64,000 nt of DNA from Calothrix membranacea FACHB-236. GTDB lineage: Bacteria > Cyanobacteriota > Cyanobacteriia > Cyanobacteriales > Nostocaceae. Every line of letters starts with the position of its first letter. Position 1 is the first letter of the stretch. The translations under genes were made by a program, and so were the position numbers. This document shows positions 36,710 to 46,129 of the stretch, piece after piece. Location: contig NZ_JACJPX010000013.1 in NCBI RefSeq assembly GCF_014696315.1, forward strand, positions 1 to 64,000, in the 5' to 3' direction. The notes beneath the pieces were generated by a model. It was not told where the DNA came from. It did not search any database and saw nothing but the letters and a program-made list of their open reading frames with translations.

Positions 36710-37867
36710 TTAATTTCTCAACTGCACAGGCATGGCTAAATAGGTCATTTTCAAACCACCCAGTGGTGTAAAAATTACTGGGGTTAAGCTTTGATTGAGA
36801 TGCATTTGCACTTCGGAAGCAGGTAATTCTTTCAAGCCTTCCATGAGATATTTGATATTAAAGGCAATATCTATATTTTCGCCGGATATCTGTGCTGGCA
36901 TTGATTCTCTACCGCTACCTACATCTTGAGCTTCACAAGATAAAGTAATTTCTTGCTGAGAGCTATCAATGCTAACTTTGACAATATTATTCTTTTGATC
37001 GGCTAATACAGCAATTCGCTCTAATGTACTCAAGAATTGTCGCCGATCAATAGTGACTTGTCGCTCAAATTGCCGCGGTATTAGTTGACGATAAGCTGGA
37101 TATTGGCCTTCTAAAGTGCGGCTAGTGAGGCGTTGATTTTTCCAAGCAAACACCACCTGACCCTGATCCAAATATAAAGCCACAGGCTCATCCTCAGAGG
37201 AACTATGAGGTAACATCCGCTGGAGTTCGCGTAAGGCTCTAGCTGGTACTGTGACTTCTAGCTGACTACTACCTTCAATTGGACGTTCATTAGTAGTTTC
37301 TACTACAGCTAAACGGTGTCCATCAGTGGCAGCGAATTCTAAGGTATCTTGTTTAACTGTCAGATGAACTCCGGTGAGTACTTGCTTAGTTTCATCTCCA
37401 CTGGTAGCAAACAATGAACCTTTTAATCCCTCAATTAATGCCGCAGCAGTTAATTGCAGTGGTTCAGCATCTTCAATTATCGGTAATTCGGGAAACTCTT
37501 CCGCCCCCATTGCCCGTACTTGGTAATGTCCACTCTTGGGTGTGAGTGTCATAATTAAACCTTCTCCGCCAGCGGTTGCGGTTGCTGACTCATCGTCTAG
37601 AGTAATTTCTCCTTCTGGAAGACGAGAGGTGATGTCTACCAAGATTTTGGCAGGAAGTGCGATCGCTCCCCCTTCCCATACCTCAGCATTAAAGCTAGTG
37701 CGGATACCCAAGCTGAGATCGAAGGCGGTTAAGCTTACTTGGTTAGTTTGTGCATCTGCTTGTAGCAGTACATTAGCAAGTATGGGATGTGTCGGACGTG
37801 ACGGTACAGCACGGCTGACAAGTGAAAGATTTGTACTAAGGTCGCTTTGGGCGCAAACTAATTTCAT
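36710..37867 (-). CDS. dnaN: DNA polymerase III beta sliding clamp
   Basis: 385 residues, normal length. Typical clamp features: the N-terminal M-K-L-V-C-x-Q-x-x-L start, the segment A-T-D-G-H-R-L-A-V in the middle, and the C-terminal M-P-V-Q-L. It forms the ring-shaped homodimer that holds polymerase III on DNA. It stands alone here, away from dnaA and oriC features; no DnaA boxes were recognised in the flanks. Confidence 0.94.
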   Translation of the reverse strand: MKLVCAQSDLSTNLSLVSRAVPSRPTHPILANVLLQADAQTNQVSLTAFDLSLGIRTSFNAEVWEGGAIALPAKILVDITSRLPEGEITLDDESATATAGGEGLIMTLTPKSGHYQVRAMGAEEFPELPIIEDAEPLQLTAAALIEGLKGSLFATSGDETKQVLTGVHLTVKQDTLEFAATDGHRLAVVETTNERPIEGSSQLEVTVPARALRELQRMLPHSSSEDEPVALYLDQGQVVFAWKNQRLTSRTLEGQYPAYRQLIPRQFERQVTIDRRQFLSTLERIAVLADQKNNIVKVSIDSSQQEITLSCEAQDVGSGRESMPAQISGENIDIAFNIKYLMEGLKELPASEVQMHLNQSLTPVIFTPLGGLKMTYLAMPVQLRN

Positions 37868-38104
37868 GGTCAGATTCAGCTTGTGAGTGTCTATAGTAGC
37901 ACTCTAGAAATATTTTTAGTACATTGTTACCAAGCAACTTTGATTGCCAAGCTTCAAGATTCCCCAGCCACGGCAGTCAACCTATTTGCTTTCTAGTAGA
38001 TGTGGAGAAACAACTTAAAACCGTCCCTGACTGGCAAGAACGGCAAGCGATAAATTATTTATCAGTTAATCAAATAATTAGACAAATACTACAGCGCGGG
38101 TAGT

Positions 38105-38596
38105 TTACGCAGGAATAACTTGAGCAATCAGCGAACGTTTATCGAGTGATTGAACTTTACCTACTTCGCTCAAATCGCTAACAATGCGTTCTAGTAGTTC
38201 TCCCGCCTTGTCACGATATTGATTTTCTCGGCCTCGTAAACGAATGGCAAACTTCACTGAATCGCCTTTACTCAACCACAAAAGTGCTTGTTGAATGCGT
38301 AAGTTGTAGTCAGCTACACCAACGTTTGGCCGTAGCCGGACTTCCTTTACTGTCGGTCTAGCACTCTGTCCCTGACGCTTTTTCTTTTGATACTGAAGCT
38401 TGCCATAGTTAAGAATTTTTGCAACTGGAGCGTCTTTGCCTTCTGAAACTAGAACTAGGTCAAGCTCTACGCTCTGCGCTAATTGTAGAGCTTCGTAGGT
38501 ATCTGTTAAACCACGATTGTTATTTTCATGGTCAATCAAGAAGACTTGAGGTGCCTTGATTTGGGAGTTAATTAGTTGTTTTTGGACTACGATAAT
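38105..38596 (-). CDS. infC: Translation initiation factor IF-3 paralogue, AUU start
   Basis: 163 residues if initiated at ATT 38596. The start is 4 bases after a GAGAGGA Shine-Dalgarno, in frame, and the first residues (IVVQKQLINSQIKAPQVFLI) match the IF-3 N-terminal helix and domain. The usual annotated start at TTG 38539 would lose that domain. AUU at infC is the classic autoregulated rare start. The protein is divergent from the standard cyanobacterial IF-3, and the body (LNYGKLQYQKKK, R-P-T-V-K-E-V-R-L-R) is clearly IF-3, so it is probably a second copy. It checks initiator tRNA and separates ribosomal subunits. Confidence 0.85.
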   Translation of the reverse strand: MIVVQKQLINSQIKAPQVFLIDHENNNRGLTDTYEALQLAQSVELDLVLVSEGKDAPVAKILNYGKLQYQKKKRQGQSARPTVKEVRLRPNVGVADYNLRIQQALLWLSKGDSVKFAIRLRGRENQYRDKAGELLERIVSDLSEVGKVQSLDKRSLIAQVIPA

Positions 38597-38767
38597 GATT
38601 TCCTCTCAATTGTTCAATACTTTGCAAGTGCAAGTACTGCTAATGTAACACAACCTCGATAGGAACTAAGATGTGGTAAACCCATACTTTATTACTTGGT
38701 TACATAACCACACATATCAATGTGTAGATTTTCTCTCAGTTTACACAAAACTTCACCTATAGCCCGT

Positions 38768-40261
38768 TCAAGGTAACCAATGTGGATCAAATCCGTTGAG
38801 GGGAAGCTTTTCTGGCTTGATATCAGCAGTAGTAGTGTCAGCGATTGGCAATAACGGCATTAACCACAAGTCACTAGTTGCGATCGCTTCGCCATCATCT
38901 GTTTTTAAAGTATTGCCTGATAATGGTGCATTAACTTCCTGTGCTACTACTTGGTCAAATAATAACCCTAAACCATCAGGTGATAAATTCATGTGCACAT
39001 TTCGCTGGGCGATGGGCAACACTAATAAGGGTTTTTGTTGTGCAGTTTTTAGATCTATTGCTACTACATAAGGTTGTTCTATGTATTCTTCTTTTGACAC
39101 TAACTGTGTTAGTAAGCAATAGAGGGTTGGGGAAGAGGGATCAAATTGGCAATTGAGGATTGAACCTGTGGTTTTCAACAAGGGTTTTTGAGTACCTTGG
39201 TTCGTTACTAAAAATAAATCTCTGGTGTAATCTGTATTGAATTTGACCATTGCTGCTTGCGAGCCATCTTTCGAGAAAGCCTGAACTAACCCAAACTGGG
39301 GTAAAAAATCTAAAGGTTTGCTGGCATCCCCCTCTAGAGGTAAAATTGCGGCTCCTGCTCCTTGAGCAACGGCGACAGCTTTACTATCAGGGGTAATCAT
39401 AAAGTCTCCCCCAGGCTGGCTTTTTAGGGGTTTAGCAATGGGTTTTTCACCAGATTCGCTGCTTGTTGGCATTACCCACAGCCCAAATTCGCCGGGATTA
39501 GATTTGTTTCCACGCTGGATGACAATGGTTTCTCCATCTGGAGACAAGTCAAATTTGAGGTTTTGATAAGTTTTATTATCTAAAACTAAGTCAACTCGGC
39601 CTGGGGATTGTGCTTCTTGATCGGTTTGGCTAGCAATTCCCGTTGTAACTGTGTAAAGTTGAGCCGAAAGTAAATCTTGGTCATTGGTAGTGCGAGCCGA
39701 AAAGACAATTTTCTCCCCATTGGGAAATGGCTCAAAGTCCATGACAACTAAATCTTGGGGTGTCAGTATCTTTTTTTGCTCTTGGGTTAAGTTGTAGAGA
39801 ACTAACCGGCCTTTTTCTTCAGGATTAACTCCTATATAAAGAATGGCGCGATCGCGGGTACGAAAGCTGCCTGTAAATGGTTGGACTAATCTGGTTGTAC
39901 TTTCTAGTGGCGCAAATTTATCTTTTGCTCCTTGCAATTGGACTTTATAATTTGTGCCATAGGGCGCTGGTGTTAAAAGTGTATAAACCATCCGTCGCCC
40001 AGCCCAGCTTACTTTCCCAGCTAGAGGCGGCTCAATTTTTAAGTTATCCTCTACAGTTTTAGCATCCATTGGGCGGCTAAATGTGAGGGTAAAGGATACA
40101 TCTTCTGACCCAATTTGCTGATTCTGCCAAGTAAAATTTCTGACTCTTGGCTTTACGGCATCACCTTGCCAGATGATTAACCCAATTAGCAAACTCAGCA
40201 GCAGTATCAATGCGATCGCTACCCGATCAAGTGGTTGAATGAATGCTTTGGATGTATTCAT
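38768..40261 (-). CDS. Membrane-anchored Ig-like / beta-propeller protein
   Basis: 497 residues. An N-terminal anchor (about 13-30) is followed by a domain starting S-F-T-L-T-F-S-R-P-M-D, the mark of SbsA_Ig-like (bacterial Ig) domains. The rest shows repeated strands of the type L-S-P-D-G-x-x-I/L typical of TolB/WD40-like PD40 propellers. The protein should face the periplasm. Function unknown. Runs antiparallel to dnaN's left neighbours; the same-strand gene at 40361 lies 100 bases upstream of it, so co-transcription is possible. Confidence 0.75.
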   Translation of the reverse strand: MNTSKAFIQPLDRVAIALILLLSLLIGLIIWQGDAVKPRVRNFTWQNQQIGSEDVSFTLTFSRPMDAKTVEDNLKIEPPLAGKVSWAGRRMVYTLLTPAPYGTNYKVQLQGAKDKFAPLESTTRLVQPFTGSFRTRDRAILYIGVNPEEKGRLVLYNLTQEQKKILTPQDLVVMDFEPFPNGEKIVFSARTTNDQDLLSAQLYTVTTGIASQTDQEAQSPGRVDLVLDNKTYQNLKFDLSPDGETIVIQRGNKSNPGEFGLWVMPTSSESGEKPIAKPLKSQPGGDFMITPDSKAVAVAQGAGAAILPLEGDASKPLDFLPQFGLVQAFSKDGSQAAMVKFNTDYTRDLFLVTNQGTQKPLLKTTGSILNCQFDPSSPTLYCLLTQLVSKEEYIEQPYVVAIDLKTAQQKPLLVLPIAQRNVHMNLSPDGLGLLFDQVVAQEVNAPLSGNTLKTDDGEAIATSDLWLMPLLPIADTTTADIKPEKLPLNGFDPHWLP

Positions 40262-40360
40262 GTTTCAGGTCAAGGGTCAAATGTCAAAGGTCATTGGGGT
40301 GATCTATTTTGAATTTTGAATTTTGAATTTTTAATTACCCCTGAGAGGTTTGACTCTTGC

Positions 40361-41137
40361 CTAATAATCATAAGGATTTTTAGGTTGGGGAATCTTTTTC
40401 AAAGAGCTAGCGGCGATAGTCAGCTGACGTTTACCTGAGAGGGTTTCTGTGATCATTTGCCCTTCTACTTCTAACCAGGTATCGGCTGGGTACTGATTGC
40501 TAGCGTCACTAAGTTTCACTGGTAATCCGGTTGGATAGGCATCAGCAGCGCAGCAGGTAAGGACAAATCTTGCTAAGAAAAAATATTCTTTCCCCAGATC
40601 TGGTGGGCGAATTACAAAGCCTTGAACTTTGACTTTTTGTCCATTATATGCATCAGGCTCAGGGTAAACGTTGAGGGTGCGTACCCAATCTATAAGCGAT
40701 CGCTCTTCTGGGCGAACAGTGGCCCGAAATGCTTGGGGTTTCACACGTGTAGTTCCCAAAGAATCAAGGGTTACGCCCCGTTGCAGTGCTTTGTCACTAG
40801 CAAAGACTTGCGGTGTAATGATGAAACCCAAAATGGCTGCTGTCAATAGCAAACCACTTCCCCATCCTGTGGGAAATATATTCAAATGCATGGGATTAGC
40901 AACATTATCTCGCCGTCGTCGCCGCAAAAGTTGCCCAGCTTTTAAAAAACCGACAATTTGCAATGCGATACCACCGGCAATTGCTAACCAGAAGTAATCA
41001 GGGTGAATTAATAAGTTCAGTTTGCCTGTAGCCCAGTATTTGAGAATTAAAATTCCCCAAGCTGTAATTGCTAAAACATCCAGCCAAGGCATTAACAAAT
41101 TTTGGAGTTTAATTTGAGGATTTTTTTTGGAATTCAT
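40361..41137 (-). CDS. TIGR03943-type membrane protein (permease partner)
   Basis: 258 residues with three to four membrane helices in the first 130 residues and a soluble C-terminal half. The latter contains G-F-V-I-R-P-P and R-F-V-L-T-C-C-A-A-D-A-Y-P, a signature of the TIGR03943 family. Such genes occur next to COG0701 permeases, as here (41216-42271), and the pair probably forms one transport unit. The substrate is unknown; a zinc or metal role is suggested by the family's usual neighbours, not by this sequence. Confidence 0.8.
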   Translation of the reverse strand: MNSKKNPQIKLQNLLMPWLDVLAITAWGILILKYWATGKLNLLIHPDYFWLAIAGGIALQIVGFLKAGQLLRRRRRDNVANPMHLNIFPTGWGSGLLLTAAILGFIITPQVFASDKALQRGVTLDSLGTTRVKPQAFRATVRPEERSLIDWVRTLNVYPEPDAYNGQKVKVQGFVIRPPDLGKEYFFLARFVLTCCAADAYPTGLPVKLSDASNQYPADTWLEVEGQMITETLSGKRQLTIAASSLKKIPQPKNPYDY

Positions 41138-41215
41138 GAGAATTGGTCAATAGTCAAGAGTCAAATGTCAAGACTCAAGGGTGATGATAATTTTGGCATT
41201 GGACTCTTAAGTTAT

Positions 41216-42271
41216 TTACATGACGTGCAAATTCAAAAACAAGGTGAACAGAAATGTTAATAGTGCTGCCAGGGCAAATAGATAAAATAGAGCCTTAGCC
41301 TTGAAGATTGATAACATTAACCCTACACCTTTGATGTCAATCATCGGGCCAAAGACTAGAAAAGCTAGCAGGGAACCACTGGTAAAGGTAGAGGCAAAAG
41401 ATAGGGCAAAGAAAGAATCAACTGTGGAACAAATAGACACAGCTGCTGCTAATACCAACATTGCCACAATCGAGGTAATAGGGCCAGCACCCAGACCAAG
41501 GATAATTTCTCGTGGTGCTAGTACTTGAATAGCCGCTGCGATCGCACTCCCTAACACCATGACTGCGCCTAACTCGCGTAATTCTTGAACAATGTTATCC
41601 AATAACAATCGCAGTTTATCTGGCAGGGGTTTATTGCTAGTAGATGATGCCGCGATTTCTGGCATTAAATTACTATCAATGCGGGTAGTTAACCCCGCTT
41701 TTCCGCCTAATAAATAGGTTCCAGATTTTAACAAACTAGAACCTGTGGTGTCTTGTTGTGGCTGAGAACGTCTGCCACGCCTTTTGACTTCAGGTTGTGC
41801 TGGAGGATTAAACTTGAGGTAACGAGCGATCGCTGGTTGTACAATTGGACTCAAGTCTTTTTGAAAGCTGAATACAAAACCGATAATTGTCGCGATCAGC
41901 AAAGAAAATACGACTCGTAACACCACGATTTCCGGCTGATCGCGAAATGCTGTCCAAGTTGACCAAATAACTATCGGGTTAATTGTCGGTGCTGCTAAGA
42001 GAAAACCAACTGCCACTGGTGTCGGAACTCCCTGCATTAGTAATCGCCTTGCTACAGGCACATTACCGCATTCACATACCGGAAATAAAAAGCCGATTGT
42101 GCTACCAACTAACGCTCCCAGTAGTGGATTTTTGGGCATTTTTTCTACCAGTTTGCGCTCGTCTACAAAAAATAGCAGCAAGCTAGAGAATAAAACTCCC
42201 AGAAGCAAAAAAGGAATCGCCTCGACTAGCAGACTCAGAAAAATAGTGAAACCATTGTTCAGTTGATTCAT
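41216..42271 (-). CDS. Permease (COG0701 / DUF318 type)
   Basis: 351 residues from ATG 42271, with TTG 42286 rejected. About eight membrane helices are visible, with the E-x-x-P-F-L-L-L-G-V-L-F-S-S N-terminal block and the P-V-C-E-C-G-N-V-P-V-A-R-R motif of the family. The C-terminal half contains a second copy-like set of helices. Partner gene at 40361. The family includes ArsP/YraQ-type exporters; metal or arsenical transport is conceivable. Confidence 0.82.
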   Translation of the reverse strand: MNQLNNGFTIFLSLLVEAIPFLLLGVLFSSLLLFFVDERKLVEKMPKNPLLGALVGSTIGFLFPVCECGNVPVARRLLMQGVPTPVAVGFLLAAPTINPIVIWSTWTAFRDQPEIVVLRVVFSLLIATIIGFVFSFQKDLSPIVQPAIARYLKFNPPAQPEVKRRGRRSQPQQDTTGSSLLKSGTYLLGGKAGLTTRIDSNLMPEIAASSTSNKPLPDKLRLLLDNIVQELRELGAVMVLGSAIAAAIQVLAPREIILGLGAGPITSIVAMLVLAAAVSICSTVDSFFALSFASTFTSGSLLAFLVFGPMIDIKGVGLMLSIFKAKALFYLFALAALLTFLFTLFLNLHVM

Positions 42272-42583
42272 GGGCCTCGCAGTCAAAAGCGCTTTGGAGT
42301 TTTTAGGTTATGCCTAGTCATTCTATCGGAATGGGGATCAAAAGCAGATCGGGACAATTTAAGCTCATTTCAGTCAAAAGTTGATATGGGATTTATATTA
42401 ACGCTTCAGCGTTAGAAAGCAACTGTTACTCTGAAGTTACTTATGTTTACTTGAGTGGATTTACGGATGCTAACTACTCTTAAGAATATCAAAACTTATA
42501 AATGGTTCCAATATTCTAGAGTAATCACTTAATGTACTACATTTAATTGGCTATGTTTATAGTTACTGCAATTTAGCAGTTTG

Positions 42584-42712
42584 GTGTGTTGTCTTGGGCA
42601 GATTTTTATCAAGAGTTTACAGTATTTAAACAATTGGGGATCGCTATTACTAGTAATTGCTTCAGGTTTTTGTTTAGGTCTGGCAACACTTCTAACAGTC
42701 AGGCAAGCTTGA
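42584..42712 (+). CDS. Possible small membrane protein (42 aa)
   Basis: GTG 42584 to TGA 42712. The middle (SLLLVIASGFCLGLATLLTV) is a plausible membrane helix; the N-terminus is CCLGQIFIKSL. No good SD and no recognised family. It lies in the 586-bp gap between the permease and the degenerate kinase. The rest of that gap holds only AT-rich sequence. Low confidence; may be chance. Confidence 0.2.
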   Translation: MCCLGQIFIKSLQYLNNWGSLLLVIASGFCLGLATLLTVRQA

Positions 42713-42857
42713 ATATCTTAAGTTAAATAGTACTAAGCCAAGATTGCTGAGTAATAAGTTGTAAATCATAGCTAAAGCTAGGGTATTGAGTAAAGACGGG
42801 TAAAGGCTAAAATGTTAGCGTATTCATTGCCAGTTTTTATACCAATTAGAGTGTCAA

Positions 42858-44216
42858 GTGCCACAAAATTTCAATAGCCAAATCTCAGCACCATTTGTAA
42901 CTCAAGGTAGCGATCGCGATCTCGATTTAGAGTCTACCCTCAAGGATCTGTCAATGTATGACTTCCAAGTGGATATTAGCTGTATGTCTGTGGAAGTTGC
43001 TCAGTTTTTTGAAAAAAACCCTTTGCTCCCAGGAGCTATCTTACTAGAAGCAGGAAAGTTCATCGGGATGATTTCGCGGCGGCGACTGCTGGAATTTTGG
43101 ATTCATCCCCAAGCACAAGAATTGTTTTTGCAGCAACCGTTAAGTATTCTCTACAGTTATGCCCGTACCACAATTTTACAATTGCCTGATACAACGCCGA
43201 TTTTAACAGCGATGCAACTTACTTTAAGGCGATCGCCTGATCTCTTGGCAGAACCATTGGTGGTACAAATCGCACCTGATACTTATAAATTATTAGATGT
43301 ACATGAATTAAATCTGGCTGCTTGGCAAATTCGCGGTATAGAAACTCAAGTACGCTATGAACGTAGCCAAACTCAAATGATTCAAATTGATAAAATGGCG
43401 AGTTTGGGGCGTTTAGTTGATGGTGTAGCCCACGAAATTTTAGACCCTGTCAGTTTTATTTGGGGTAACTTAACTTATGTTTCTAATTATAGTCAAGATT
43501 TGCTTAAACTCATAGCCGCTTATGACCAAGAATTATCTCCTACTCCCAATTATATTAATCATCTCAAAGAAGAAATTGAATTTGATTTTTTAGAAGAAGA
43601 TTTATCTAAATCACTGGCTAGTATACGCACTGGAGCCGAAAGATTAAAGAAACTAGTTACTAGCTTACAAAACTTCTGCCATATTGATGAAGTTTATCCT
43701 AAGCCAGGGGATTTACACGCCTGTTTAGATAGTATTGTTTTATTAATTAATAGCCGGATTCATGGCGAAATCCAAATAGTGAAAAACTATGGACATTTGC
43801 CGCCAGTTTATTGCTTTATGGGGCAATTAAGTCAAGTATTTATGAATATTTTTAGTGAATCTATAGATACCTTACTCAATGAAACAGTGCGGCAGCAGTT
43901 TCATCCCGAAACAACTAAAAGTAATGACAAACCACAGATAGAAATTACTACCAAGGTGATCACACAGGAAGCAACTAAACCAGGCTGTCCGGATTCTCGT
44001 TGGGTTTCAATTTCTATTGCGGATAATGGCCCTGGGATGTCTCCCAAATTGCAACAGCAAATAATTGATTCTTTTTCAATAGAAAAACGCGCTGATAAAG
44101 CCACTAGTTTAGCTGTCAGCTATCGAATTATTACTTCTAAACATGGAGGAAAATTAAATTTTCATTCCCAAATCGGACAGGGTACAGAATTTCAAGTATT
44201 GCTACCCTTACTTTAA
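42858..44216 (+). CDS. Degenerate histidine kinase-like protein
   Basis: 452 residues from GTG. The N-terminal half (1-165) includes a CBS-like segment (L-L-P-G-A-I-L-L-E-A-G-K-F-I-G-M-I-S). The DHp helix has the phospho-accepting His192 (A-H-E-I-L-D-P). In the ATPase domain the N-box Asn is replaced by Glu334 (F-S-E-S-I-D), the G2 box G-K-G-T-G-L-G-L is reduced to A-D-K-A-T-S-L-A-V (412-420), and the F-box is D-S-F-S-I-E-K. Only D389-N-G-P-G remains. ATP binding is therefore doubtful; it may work as a scaffold or phosphatase-like partner. The domain layout resembles the histidine kinase at 33052. Confidence 0.8.
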   Translation: MPQNFNSQISAPFVTQGSDRDLDLESTLKDLSMYDFQVDISCMSVEVAQFFEKNPLLPGAILLEAGKFIGMISRRRLLEFWIHPQAQELFLQQPLSILYSYARTTILQLPDTTPILTAMQLTLRRSPDLLAEPLVVQIAPDTYKLLDVHELNLAAWQIRGIETQVRYERSQTQMIQIDKMASLGRLVDGVAHEILDPVSFIWGNLTYVSNYSQDLLKLIAAYDQELSPTPNYINHLKEEIEFDFLEEDLSKSLASIRTGAERLKKLVTSLQNFCHIDEVYPKPGDLHACLDSIVLLINSRIHGEIQIVKNYGHLPPVYCFMGQLSQVFMNIFSESIDTLLNETVRQQFHPETTKSNDKPQIEITTKVITQEATKPGCPDSRWVSISIADNGPGMSPKLQQQIIDSFSIEKRADKATSLAVSYRIITSKHGGKLNFHSQIGQGTEFQVLLPLL

Positions 44217-44315
44217 TAAAAATCATCTTGATGATATCTACAATCAGCGATTCTAGGTGTATTATTCTCCATCATAATGCACCCTATACATATCTTGAAA
44301 TTCATCGTTCATAAT

Positions 44316-45845
44316 TTAGTTACGCCGATAAAAATGTAACCTGCCAAAACCCAAAAATTGACTATGAGATTTTTCCCCTTTGGGAAATGCGGTAACTCCA
44401 AAAAGATAAACTCCATCAGATTGGGGATTTTGCATTGCTTTTAAACCAACCGTAATTTTTTTACCTGGAGATATGGGGGGGTTAAAAGCAATTGATACTG
44501 TTTGAGTTTTTTGATCGCTGCTAATATCTGTTAACTCGATTTTTTGCCCCTCTTGAGATTCTGTTCCTTCAAAAGCGACACTTTTATCTAGCTGAAAGCG
44601 AATGTATTCTAAACCCTCACGCTGTTGGATGGTAATTTTTTGTAATGGTTCGCCAGCATTTTCTGGCAGGTTAATAGTAAAGTAATAAACTGCGCCTGGT
44701 TCACTAACTCGATTGTATGTAGTCGTGGCTTTCAGCAAGCTTGGTGGTTTACTAAAATATGCTGTTCTGGTTGCAGAAGTAGGCGATAAAGTTGCTGGTG
44801 GGGTAATAACAAGTGATGTAATTGGCGAAGCTGAAGGAGTTGTTACTGGCGTTGTAATTGTGGGTACTGGTGAAGGCTTAACTACTGAAGTTGCCACATT
44901 ATTACTATTACCACCAACAGCATTAAAGGCAAAAGAACCAACTAAAGAAGAGGATTCCCAAGGAGTTTGTTTACCACGAGTTTCTTTGAGGACATCTGCT
45001 CTGACTTGCTTAAACATTTGCTCCACATCTAAATTGGGAGTTTTCATGTGTTGCAACAAAGCTGTAGTATAGGGACTGTTCCGACCTTCACCATCTAAGG
45101 CAGTTTTCCCTGGTGAGGTGGCGTAAGCAATTAATGTGCCTTTAACTGTCTGTGTGGGTGGCGCTAAACCGCGCTGAAAAGAACGCCATTTGCGTCCAAA
45201 GGGATTATTACGACAGGCATCTAAGATAATGATATTGACATCATTAGATGCATCTTCCATGACATTTAGTAATTTACCCACAGGTAGAGATTCATAGCGC
45301 ACATCTTGTTCTCGTTCTAGACGCGCATCTATGGGTATTAAATAATTCTCTCCATCTACTTGAGTTCCATGTCCAGCAAAGTAAAATAATCCTGTTCCAC
45401 CTTGACGTAAGTTGCGATTAAAATTTTCAATCGCCTGTTCCATTTGCCGCAAGTCTGCATCTTTAAGCAGAGTCACCTCAAATCCTAATTTACGTAAGGA
45501 ATTAGCAATATCTGTAGCATCATTGATGGGATTGGCTAATTCTGCAGCTAGTTTGTACTGAGAATTACCAATTACCAGCGCCGTGCGGTATTGTTTTTGC
45601 ATTGCTAAACGATTTTGGGCAATTAACTCTCCCATGACGTTCTTGAGCCTATCGTCCATCAATGAATTATCGCTAGCAACTGGCAAGTTATTAGCAACTT
45701 TGATAATTTTCTCTTCAGTCGTAGCTATCCATTCGTCAGAAGCGAACTCGGGAATTTTCCAGATTTTTTTTACTATTAAAATCAATGCTAGCGGTAACAG
45801 CAGTGCTGTCATTGTTAAGAAAAGTAGCCATTTGTGCCGTAACAT
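44316..45845 (-). CDS. Caspase-family (C14) protein
   Basis: 509 residues. An N-terminal membrane helix (about 7-25) is followed by a caspase-fold domain (about 85-310) with the dyad His159 (F-A-G-H-G) and Cys211 (L-D-A-C-R). A Ser/Thr/Pro-rich linker (about 315-370) precedes a C-terminal beta-rich domain of about 130 residues. Metacaspase-like proteases of cyanobacteria are arginine/lysine-specific and are associated with stress or cell death; role of this one unknown. It is preceded by two palindromes. Like the CHAT protein at the left end, it is a caspase-fold protein. Confidence 0.87.
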   Translation of the reverse strand: MLRHKWLLFLTMTALLLPLALILIVKKIWKIPEFASDEWIATTEEKIIKVANNLPVASDNSLMDDRLKNVMGELIAQNRLAMQKQYRTALVIGNSQYKLAAELANPINDATDIANSLRKLGFEVTLLKDADLRQMEQAIENFNRNLRQGGTGLFYFAGHGTQVDGENYLIPIDARLEREQDVRYESLPVGKLLNVMEDASNDVNIIILDACRNNPFGRKWRSFQRGLAPPTQTVKGTLIAYATSPGKTALDGEGRNSPYTTALLQHMKTPNLDVEQMFKQVRADVLKETRGKQTPWESSSLVGSFAFNAVGGNSNNVATSVVKPSPVPTITTPVTTPSASPITSLVITPPATLSPTSATRTAYFSKPPSLLKATTTYNRVSEPGAVYYFTINLPENAGEPLQKITIQQREGLEYIRFQLDKSVAFEGTESQEGQKIELTDISSDQKTQTVSIAFNPPISPGKKITVGLKAMQNPQSDGVYLFGVTAFPKGEKSHSQFLGFGRLHFYRRN

Positions 45846-45957
45846 TTTGTTACTTCTTTCTTAAGAGTGAGATTAAATTAAAAAATTGACTATTAATTAT
45901 ATCAGGGTAATTCTAGGTCATACCACTTTTAAAAAGGAATGTGACAAATACATGAGG

Positions 45958-45983
45958 TAGGGGTGCAAAGCTTTGCACCCCTA
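45958..45983. repeat. Perfect 26-base palindrome
   Basis: TAGGGGTGCAAAG at 45958-45970 followed immediately by its exact complement to 45983. Perfect symmetry without a loop. It is upstream of the caspase gene and downstream of GH57 on the same strand. It could be a regulator-binding site, a terminator or a dispersed palindrome. Confidence 0.7.
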
Positions 45984-46078
45984 TAAATGATTCTTGCTGT
46001 GCAAAGATTTTGTGAATTGCTATCAGCTATACAATTAATCTTTGCTTTTTGAAATATGGGTATAGGAGCTACTGGGCT

Positions 46079-46108
46079 GTAGGATGCGTTTGGCGTAACG
46101 CATCCTAC
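46079..46108. repeat. 12-bp-arm palindrome (GTAGGATGCGTT family)
   Basis: GTAGGATGCGTT (46079-46090) and AACGCATCCTAC (46097-46108) with a 6-base loop, in the 284-bp gap between caspase and GH57. It is related to the GGTGCGTTA palindromes elsewhere in the window. It lies 21 bases beyond the GH57 stop and may also terminate that transcript. Confidence 0.7.
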
Positions 46109-46129
46109 ATTTACCGGAATTAGCAATTA

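Noticed and set aside
37979-38103. Open frame of about 40-57 codons between dnaN and infC (for example GTG 38002 to TAG 38101)
   Set aside because: No recognisable motif, no SD and no neighbour support; recorded as probable chance.
36394-38104. Replication origin near dnaN
   Set aside because: No DnaA-box cluster or AT-rich unwinding element was recognised; cyanobacterial dnaN is often away from oriC.
45929-46126. 65-residue minus-strand open frame upstream of the caspase gene
   Set aside because: It runs through two perfect palindromes and has no family character; treated as non-coding repeat DNA.
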